Source: Thermohalobaculum sp039185235 (GTDB lineage: Bacteria; Pseudomonadota; Alphaproteobacteria; Rhodobacterales; Rhodobacteraceae). Taken from it: 8,913 bases of DNA. A model generated the notes under the pieces. The model did not search any database. It saw only the letters and a program-made list of their open reading frames with translations, and had not been told where the DNA came from. The translations under genes were made by a program, and so were the position numbers. Location: the NCBI GenBank assembly GCA_039185235.1, contig JBCDAS010000179.1, positions 1-8,913 of the forward strand, read 5' to 3'. Position 1 is the first letter of the stretch. Every line of letters begins with the position of its first letter. This document shows, in pieces, positions 1-5,993 of the stretch.

Positions 1-606
1 AGTGCCCTGTTCGATCATCGGGGCAAATCCGCCACGCTCAGCGACCATCTCGGAAACCGCGCTCTCCGGGTCTCCCAGATCGCCGAAATGCCGGGCGCCA
101 GCGGGGCAGGAGCGGACACAGGCCGGGACACGGTCCTCCTCGGGCAGGTTCTCATTATAGATCCGATCAACGCAGAGGGTGCATTTCTTCATAACCCCCG
201 CCTGGGCATCCATCTCCCGCGCGCCATAGGGACAGGCCCAAGCGCAGAGGCCGCAGCCCATGCAGGCGTCTTCATTGACCAGCACGATGCCATCCGCCTC
301 GCGCTTATAAGAAGCCCCCGTGGGACAGACCGTCACACAGGGCGCATCCTCGCAATGGAGGCAGGATTTCGGGAAATGGATGATCTGGGCAGGCCCCTGG
401 TCGGGCGTCACCTCATAGGAGTGGATCCGGTTGAGCCAGGTCCCCGTCGCCTCCGCCCCATAGGCGTCCTGGTCCGATAGCGCAGCGCCATACCCGCCCG
501 TGTTCCATTCCTTGCAGTTCACGGCACAGGCATGACACCCAACACAAATGTCGAGATCGATCACCAGGCCGAGCTTTTTCTCGGTGCTATCCGGGAGCGT
601 GGTCAC
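1..606 (-). CDS. soeB: SoeB-like four-cluster [4Fe-4S] electron-transfer subunit, 3'-truncated by window edge
   Basis: Iron-sulfur subunit of a DMSO-reductase-family complex. It would pass electrons from the molybdenum subunit to a membrane quinone-reducing subunit. Reading from a GTG at 606 gives 202 residues to the window edge. Four Cys groups typical of the DmsB/PsrB/SoeB fold are visible: CVGCHACAVNC (21-31), CLHCEDAPCVTVC (82-94), CMGCGLCAWAC (115-125), and CTLC (142-145) with CVRSC (163-167). There is no signal peptide, which fits the cytoplasmic Soe complex. The GTG start is chosen because AAGGGGA lies about 8 nt upstream and no in-frame ATG precedes the first Cys group. Relatives are somewhat longer, so a few dozen C-terminal residues are probably missing. 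It lies downstream of soeA and the DUF2147 gene on the same strand. The family is clear; the sulfite assignment is inferred from the neighbouring SoeA. Confidence 0.88.
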   Translation of the reverse strand, partial: MTTLPDSTEKKLGLVIDLDICVGCHACAVNCKEWNTGGYGAALSDQDAYGAEATGTWLNRIHSYEVTPDQGPAQIIHFPKSCLHCEDAPCVTVCPTGASYKREADGIVLVNEDACMGCGLCAWACPYGAREMDAQAGVMKKCTLCVDRIYNENLPEEDRVPACVRSCPAGARHFGDLGDPESAVSEMVAERGGFAPMIEQGT

Positions 607-633
607 AATGCGTTCCCCTTGGCTTTGTCTTCA

Positions 634-710
634 TCCGGGCTTGCGCGGCCGATCCGCCGCCCGCCGGGGGGTGGGTGGGGCGGGCGGCGGATCGGCCGCG
701 CAAGCCCGGA
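634..710. repeat. 32-bp perfect inverted repeat with G-rich loop between DUF2147 gene and soeB
   Basis: Arms at 634-665 and 679-710 are exact reverse complements over all 32 positions and enclose a 13-nt loop (666-678). The arms are nearly all G/C. The structure starts 16 bp past the DUF2147 stop and ends about 28 bp before the soeB GTG. On the coding-strand RNA it is a very stable hairpin with a C-rich loop. No T-run follows, so it is not a standard terminator. By analogy with the intercistronic hairpins of the Rhodobacter puf operon it could protect the upstream mRNA from 3' decay and lower soeB output relative to soeA. That role is inference; the repeat itself is directly visible. Confidence 0.95.
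666..684 (+). other. G-quadruplex motif with single-base loops
   Basis: The plus strand reads GGGGGGTGGGTGGGGCGGG, four G-runs of three or more separated by T, T and C. Single-nucleotide loops are associated with the most stable quadruplexes. The motif occupies the loop and first arm bases of the 32-bp inverted repeat. Because the soe genes are transcribed from the minus strand, the G-rich strand is the template, and the RNA is C-rich here. A template-strand quadruplex could pause RNA polymerase between the DUF2147 gene and soeB. The motif is seen; folding and effect are inferred. Confidence 0.7.
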
Positions 711-726
711 AAGCATAGTCTGTTGG

Positions 727-1128
727 TCATCTCGCCCGCGTCCATTCCTGGCCGCTACAGATCAGACCGCCCGCGACGCAGCCTTCGACTTCGAGCGTGT
801 CGGCATCGACCAGCCGGATGTTCGAGTGGTACTCATCACCGCTTTTCGGGCTGATGATCTTTCCATCGGTCCAGCCGTCTTCCTCGTTGCGCATCAGGCC
901 CCGCAGGATGGGCTCGCCGATCAGGTCCGGGCGAGCTCCACCATGGGCACCGACAACTTTGCCACAACGCTGCTCGGGATTGATTTGGCAAGGGAAGATC
1001 TGCACCGAGATATAGGCACCATTGCTCCGTGGTTCCGTAAGCCAGACACCCGAAACCTCATTGGCAGTGGCCGCCGCCCCAAAGGCCGACGCGAAAGCCA
1101 CACCGGAGAAGGTGGTGATCTGGTGCAT
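727..1128 (-). CDS. Small exported DUF2147-family protein in the soe operon
   Basis: A 133-residue protein. Residues 1-22 form a short hydrophobic, alanine-rich signal-like segment ending ATA, with likely cleavage before NEVSG. The mature part matches the DUF2147 pattern: GVWLTE (27-32), an isoleucine/phenylalanine strand followed by CGKVVG (55-60), GKIISPKSGDEY (89-100), then DADTLEVEGC (108-117) and QEWTR (127-131). Cysteines at 47, 55, 117 and 124 could form periplasmic disulfides. DUF2147 has no established biochemical function; it is a small beta-rich, probably lipocalin-like domain. The ATG at 1128 is preferred over a GTG one codon upstream because its A is also the last base of the soeA stop (TGATG), implying translational coupling. 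Its signal is unusual in carrying no Lys or Arg before the hydrophobic core. Family assignment is fairly sure; a role in sulfite oxidation is unproven. Confidence 0.82.
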   Translation of the reverse strand: MHQITTFSGVAFASAFGAAATANEVSGVWLTEPRSNGAYISVQIFPCQINPEQRCGKVVGAHGGARPDLIGEPILRGLMRNEEDGWTDGKIISPKSGDEYHSNIRLVDADTLEVEGCVAGGLICSGQEWTRAR

Positions 1129-3953
1129 CACCAGTCTTCCCCATAGGCGATGTCTTCGGGGCCTTTGCCCACGGGGGACTTTTGGGCGCCGAGGCGGGGT
1201 TCGGAGGCCTCAAGTTCCTCGGCCGGCTCGATCTTGACCCGGAGGTCGTACCAGGCCGCCTGGCCGGTGATCGGGTCGGAGTTTGACCATCGCAACCCGT
1301 CGCCTTTGGGCGGCAGCAGCTCGTGGATCAGGTGATTAAGCAGAAAGCCTCGTGTTGTCTCGGGCGCGCCTTCGCCGAGCGCCCAGGCGCCCTCGCGCTT
1401 GCCGATCGCGTTCCAGGTCCACATGGTCTTCGCATTCACCGCCTCCATGCGGCGGATGGGCACGACGATGGACCCGTGATGCGAGGTGACACGGGCCCAG
1501 CCGCCATCCTCGAGCCCGTGTTCGTCCATGATCGGACCCGGCACATACATCGGGTTCTCGCCATGGATCTGGCGGAGCCAGGCGTTTTGCGAGCCCCAGG
1601 CATGGTACATCGCCGCCGGGCGTTGGGTCACCGCGTGGTAGGGAAATTCCGAGTTATCGACCTGCATCCCCTCGAACGGCTCCCACCAAACGGGCAGCGG
1701 GTCCATCACCGTTTGCAGCCGCTCACGCAGGTGTTCCGGCGGCACGATGTCGCCATAGCCTTCGGCGGCGAGCTGGAACTTGCGCACGGGCTCGGAATAG
1801 AGCTGGAAGACGTATGGGAAGGGTTTGTCGAAGAGCCCGCGCTCCACCGCCCACTCCTGGTAAGCCATGTTGAAGGGCTTCATGAAACGGGCATTGTCGG
1901 GGATGTGGCACTCCCAGAACCCGCCATTGTCGATATAGCGTTGGAGCTGATCGGGATTGGGCTCTCCCCGGCCCTCACCATCGCCATTGCCGCGCCATCC
2001 GGCCAGCGGTCCAACGCCCGGGCGGCGCTGATGGTTGACCATGTAATCGGCATAGTCTTCGTATTTCGCGTTGCCGTCGTCATCTACAAAGCCCGGCAGG
2101 CCAAGCTTCGCTCCAAGTTGGAGGAGCGCTGTTTGGAAGCCGCGCACATCCCGGTCCGGCTCCACCACTGGCCAGCGGATCGCATCGCAGGCGGCATCGA
2201 TCTCGCCAATCGGACGGTCGAGCAGGCTGATGCAGTCATGGCGCTCCAGATAGGTCGTGTCGGGCAGGATCAGGTCGGAATAGGCAACCATCTCGGAGCT
2301 ATAGGCATCCGAATAGATAATCTTGGGGATCTTGTACTCGCCATCGTCGCCCTTGGCCGTCAGCATCTCGATCACGCCCTTGGTGTTCATCGACGAGTTC
2401 CAGGACATGTTGGCCATGTACATGAACATGACCTCTATCGGGTACGGGTCACCTGCATAGGCGTTGGAGATCACCATATGCATCATGCCATGGGCAGAGA
2501 GCGGGTTTTCCCAAGTGAAGGCCTTGTCGATTCGCTTGGCGGTGCCGTCTTCCTCGATCGCGAGATCGGCGGGCGAGCGCGGGAAGCCCAGATGCGGGCC
2601 GTTCAGAGGTGAGCCGGGAACCGAGCCCGCATGGGGTGCGGGATGCGCCTCGACCGGTTTGGGGTAAGGCGGCTTGAAACGGAAGCTGCCGGGGGCTTCG
2701 ACCGCGCCCAAAAGCAGTTGGAGGATATGCAGCGCCCGGCAGGTCTGGAACCCGTTCGAATGCGCCGAGATCCCGCGCATGGCGTGGAAACTGACTGGAC
2801 GGCCGATGAACTTGTCATGTTTTTCGCCCCGAAAATCCGTCCATTCGCAAGGGATCTCAAAGGCCTGATTGAAGGCGGTGTCTGCGATCTCGGCAGCCAG
2901 GCGTTTGATCGTCGCAACGGAGATGCCGCATTTCTCTGCCACGGCTTCCGGCGCGTATTCCGGCTCGAGATACTTGCGCGCCATCAGTTCGAAGACCGGC
3001 ACGCAACGCCCGCCTTCGAACGAGGGAAACTCCCCCTTCAGCGCCGGTTTCACCCCTGGCGTATCAAAGGGCACCGCCTGGCCGGAGTTCAGATCCCAGA
3101 CCATCGGCTTGTCATTGCTGTCGCGGCTGAAGAGGCCAAAGCGCTCGCCCGGCGTGCGCTCCACCAGATAGGGCGCATTGGTCCAACGGGAGAGATACTC
3201 GACATCCACATGACCAGTGCGGAGCAGCTCATGCACCATTGCGAGGATGAAGAGCCCGTCGGTGCCCGGGGTGATCCCGACCCATTCGTCCGCAACCGCG
3301 TTGTAGCCGGTGCGTACCGGGTTTACGCCGATCACCTTGCCACCTGCCGTCTTGAGCTTGCCGATTCCAGCTTTGATCGGGTTGGAGTCGTGGTCCTCGG
3401 CGACGCCAAACACCATGAAGAGCTTGGTTCGATCCCAATCGGGGCTGCCAAACTCCCAGAACGCGCCGCCCAGCGTGTAGATCCCACCGGCCGCCATATT
3501 CACCGAGCAGAACCCGCCATGGGCGGCATAGTTCGGCGTGCCGAATTGCTGTGCCCACCAGGAGGTGAAAGACTGGCTCTGATCACGCCCGGTGAAAAAG
3601 GCCAGCTTCTTCGGGTCGTCATGGCGGACTTTGTGCAGCCAGCCGGTCGCGATCTCCAGCGCCTCGTCCCACTCGATCTCCTGGAACTCACCCGAGCCGC
3701 GCTCTCCGACGCGCTTGAGCGGTTTGCGCAGCCGCGCGGGCGAGTAGTGCTGCATGATCCCGGCAGACCCTTTGGCGCAGAGCACACCTTTGTTCACCGG
3801 GTGGCGGCGATTGCCCTCGATGTAACGGACTTTGCCGTCGCGCAGATGGACGTTGATCCCACAACGGCAAGCGCACATGTAGCATGTGGTGCAGCGGACT
3901 TCGTCTGAGACCTTTGGGCTCGTGTCCAGTTTCGGTTCGGTGCCATCCGCCAT
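1128..3953 (-). CDS. soeA: SoeA-like catalytic subunit of cytoplasmic sulfite dehydrogenase (molybdopterin oxidoreductase)
   Basis: A 941-residue member of the DMSO-reductase superfamily that binds bis-MGD molybdenum and one [4Fe-4S] cluster. SoeABC oxidises sulfite to sulfate on the cytoplasmic side of the membrane, with electrons going to quinone. The N-terminal cluster motif is C24-x2-C27-x3-C31-x27-C59. A Cys in GGFCSVN (Cys149) is the probable Mo ligand. Pterin-binding stretches include GKVIGVNPVRTGYN (205-218). The C-terminal part, roughly 760-910, is the dinucleotide-binding barrel and contains QNAWLRQIHGENPMY. No twin-arginine signal is present, unlike periplasmic PsrA/PhsA, which supports SoeA. 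The start ATG has AGGGGAG about 6 nt upstream. It is the first gene of its operon and overlaps the DUF2147 gene by one base. A polysulfide or thiosulfate reductase-like activity is the main alternative. Confidence 0.85.
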   Translation of the reverse strand: MADGTEPKLDTSPKVSDEVRCTTCYMCACRCGINVHLRDGKVRYIEGNRRHPVNKGVLCAKGSAGIMQHYSPARLRKPLKRVGERGSGEFQEIEWDEALEIATGWLHKVRHDDPKKLAFFTGRDQSQSFTSWWAQQFGTPNYAAHGGFCSVNMAAGGIYTLGGAFWEFGSPDWDRTKLFMVFGVAEDHDSNPIKAGIGKLKTAGGKVIGVNPVRTGYNAVADEWVGITPGTDGLFILAMVHELLRTGHVDVEYLSRWTNAPYLVERTPGERFGLFSRDSNDKPMVWDLNSGQAVPFDTPGVKPALKGEFPSFEGGRCVPVFELMARKYLEPEYAPEAVAEKCGISVATIKRLAAEIADTAFNQAFEIPCEWTDFRGEKHDKFIGRPVSFHAMRGISAHSNGFQTCRALHILQLLLGAVEAPGSFRFKPPYPKPVEAHPAPHAGSVPGSPLNGPHLGFPRSPADLAIEEDGTAKRIDKAFTWENPLSAHGMMHMVISNAYAGDPYPIEVMFMYMANMSWNSSMNTKGVIEMLTAKGDDGEYKIPKIIYSDAYSSEMVAYSDLILPDTTYLERHDCISLLDRPIGEIDAACDAIRWPVVEPDRDVRGFQTALLQLGAKLGLPGFVDDDGNAKYEDYADYMVNHQRRPGVGPLAGWRGNGDGEGRGEPNPDQLQRYIDNGGFWECHIPDNARFMKPFNMAYQEWAVERGLFDKPFPYVFQLYSEPVRKFQLAAEGYGDIVPPEHLRERLQTVMDPLPVWWEPFEGMQVDNSEFPYHAVTQRPAAMYHAWGSQNAWLRQIHGENPMYVPGPIMDEHGLEDGGWARVTSHHGSIVVPIRRMEAVNAKTMWTWNAIGKREGAWALGEGAPETTRGFLLNHLIHELLPPKGDGLRWSNSDPITGQAAWYDLRVKIEPAEELEASEPRLGAQKSPVGKGPEDIAYGEDW

Positions 3954-4165
3954 GATGCTCCCCTACTCTGTGCCTTGCCTACCTCGCGCGAGAGAGAGCA
4001 TCTGGCACCAATCTGCCGGAACCCTGCGGGCCAGGCCATCGGTTCGGCGAATTCTCCAGATGTTTTTCGGAAAATACAACCGCTGCGTCGCCTTGCACCT
4101 AGCCCGATTTTGACCGATATCCCGGGGCAGAGCGGCAGAGCGCCGCAGCGAGATGAGGAACGCCG
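3954..4165. promoter_or_regulatory. Divergent intergenic region between soeA and the sodium-channel gene
   Basis: This 212-bp gap must carry the promoters of both outward-facing operons. On the minus strand TTGTAT (4074-4079) and GAGAAT (4051-4056), with a 17-bp spacer, are a weak sigma-70-like pair for soeA. On the plus strand TTGCAC (4093-4098) with GATATC (4116-4121), spacer 17, is a weaker pair for the channel gene. A perfect 10-bp palindrome, CTCGCGCGAG (3983-3992), lies in the soeA leader and could bind a regulator. All promoter assignments are pattern matches of low strength. Confidence 0.35.
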
Positions 4166-4965
<800 letters not shown>

Positions 4966-4969
<4 letters not shown>

Positions 4970-5421
4970 GCTGGAATGTCTATCTCTCGGGAGAGATCCA
5001 CACCGATTGGCGCGATGTGATTGAGGCAGGCACGAAGGAGAAAGGCCTGCCGGTGGTGTTCTCCGCGCCGGTGACCGATCACCCAGCCTCAGACGATTGC
5101 GGCGTGGCGATCCTTGGGGCCGAGCAAAACAAGGTCTGGCACGACCGCAAGGGTGCGGGCGTTAACGCGATCCGCACGCGCACCTTGATCGAGAAGGCCG
5201 ATCTGGTGGTCGTGCGGTTTGGCGAGAAGTACAAGCAGTGGAACGCGGCCTTTGATGCGGGATATGCGTCAGCCTTGGGAAAATCGCTGATCATTCTGCA
5301 CGGACCGGACCATGCCCATGCTTTGAAAGAAGTGGATGAAGCAGCCTCCGCCGTTGCCGAGCACCCGGAACAAGTCGTTCAGATCCTGGATTACGTGATC
5401 AACGGCACCCTCCCCGTCTGA
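4966..5421 (+). CDS. ytoQ: YtoQ family protein, nucleoside deoxyribosyltransferase-like fold
   Basis: A 151-residue cytoplasmic protein with no signal or membrane segment. It matches the YtoQ family over its full length: N-terminal WNVYLSGEIHTDWR (3-16), FSAPVTDHPASDDCG (32-46), the basic stretch KVWHDRKGAGVNAIRT (56-71), ADLVVVRFGEKYKQWN (78-93) and AFDAGYASALGKSLIIL (95-111). The strand-turn start and the AAFDAGYASALGK motif resemble nucleoside 2-deoxyribosyltransferases, which have an analogous Glu-containing GxA segment, so a nucleotide-like ligand is plausible. No YtoQ activity is established to my knowledge. The gene overlaps the channel stop by four bases (ATGA) and has a strong GGGAGG 7 nt upstream (4953-4958), so the two are very probably co-translated. 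Family call is confident; function is open. Confidence 0.88.
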
Positions 5422-5438
5422 CGCAAAGCTCAACCACC

Positions 5439-5520
5439 GCGCAAGCGTCCCTGATCCCTTACGGGATTACGGCGGGCAAAGCCCGCCACCCATGCAAGCA
5501 TGGGCAGGGACGCAAGGCGC
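5439..5520. repeat. 82-nt cloverleaf (four-way junction) palindromic element
   Basis: An outer stem pairs GCGTCCCTG (5445-5453) with CAGGGACGC (5505-5513). It is extended across a small internal loop by GCGC (5439-5442) with GCGC (5517-5520). Inside are three perfect hairpins in a row: ATCCC/GGGAT (5454-5467, loop TTAC), GGCGGGC/GCCCGCC (5471-5487, loop AAA) and CCCATG/CATGGG (5489-5504, loop CAAG). About 62 of 82 bases pair. It starts 17 bp after the ytoQ stop. No U-run follows, so it is not a classical terminator. It could be a REP-type repeat, a DNA cruciform, or a 3'-UTR structure limiting RNA decay. It is not a tRNA: T-loop and anticodon-loop consensus are absent. Confidence 0.85.
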
Positions 5521-5561
5521 TTAGCTCAGAGTAATGCGAGAGCAGTCCGACTGGGGCCAAT

Positions 5562-5577
5562 GCGCCCGGGAGGGCGC
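5562..5577 (+). other. GNRA-tetraloop hairpin downstream of ytoQ
   Basis: GCGCCC (5562-5567) and GGGCGC (5572-5577) form a perfect 6-bp stem around GGGA, a GNRA-class loop when read as plus-strand RNA. It lies between the cloverleaf and the next hairpin in the convergent region. It may be part of a structured 3' untranslated region of the channel-ytoQ transcript. No T-run follows. Confidence 0.5.
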
Positions 5578-5590
5578 CAAACATAGGTGT

Positions 5591-5612
5591 ATGCGCGGGC
5601 TTGCCCGCGCAT
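5591..5612 (+). terminator. Candidate terminator hairpin of the channel-ytoQ operon
   Basis: ATGCGCGGGC (5591-5600) and GCCCGCGCAT (5603-5612) are perfect inverted repeats. As RNA they give a 9-bp stem capped by the stable CUUG tetraloop. The following plus-strand bases are TCCGTTTGGT, only a weak U-tract, so termination efficiency is uncertain. Its position between convergent genes fits a transcription end. It could also act on the minus strand, where the downstream sequence is less T-rich. Confidence 0.4.
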
Positions 5613-5993
5613 TCCGTTTGGTAGCTCGATCAGGCTTCTAACTCAGAGCATCGGCGCACGATAACGGCGAAAACCCTTCCGATGCCTCATAGACTTCGTA
5701 CTCTGGGCCCGGTCAGTATTCCCCAGCATCTCAGCGTTAAGCAGAACCACGCCACTTAAAAAATCGTCAGCTGTCGCGGTGTGGCCGGTTTCCGTGCCGG
5801 GTTTTGGTGCGCCTTCGAGTATGCTTGGGGGGTGCATGACGCCCAATAGGGTCCTGTCGCCTAGGGGAACCCGCTCGGCCGACAGATCTGTGACCGAGAT
5901 CTATTCAGTCTCCCACTCTGTAGTCTCCGATCGCTCACATCACGACATTCGATGGGAGCGGACTGCCTCCGAACCGAGGGCTCCGCATCGGCC
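5613..5993. other. Gene-free stretch between the ytoQ hairpins and the MttB-family gene
   Basis: About 380 bp without a supportable gene. The only minus-strand reading frame of any length (5643-5837 or 5846) gives about 65 residues with no recognisable domain, needs a TTG or poorly spaced ATG start, and shows no family pattern. Plus-strand frames give Arg/Ser-rich low-complexity translations typical of non-coding high-GC DNA. Small features seen are a CAGATCTG palindrome near 5883-5890 and a direct repeat AGTCTCC about 15 bp apart near 5908-5929. It might hold a decayed gene; no evidence identifies one. Confidence 0.5.

Noticed and set aside
88..480. Plus-strand open frame at the left edge
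   Set aside because: Antisense to soeB, whose four cysteine clusters are unambiguous.
634..710. Inverted repeat as an intrinsic terminator or insertion-sequence end
   Set aside because: No T-run follows on either strand, the downstream gene belongs to the same complex, and no transposase or target duplication is nearby.
1323..2612. Long plus-strand open frame (429 codons) opposite soeA
   Set aside because: Antisense shadow of soeA with no recognisable motif and no ribosome binding site that would favour it.
2631..3908. Long plus-strand open frame (425 codons) opposite soeA
   Set aside because: It lies wholly antisense to soeA, whose protein shows clear family motifs. The translation is Arg/His/Ala-rich with no domain, a common by-product of high-GC codon usage.
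5439..5520. Cloverleaf as a tRNA gene
   Set aside because: Arm lengths are wrong (5, 7 and 6 bp with 3-4 nt loops), and no anticodon loop of 7 nt, no GGTTCGA-type T-loop and no CCA end are present.
5643..5846. Small minus-strand open frame of about 65 residues
   Set aside because: Starts with TTG, or an ATG without a well-placed ribosome binding site; no domain, and it sits in an otherwise gene-free stretch.
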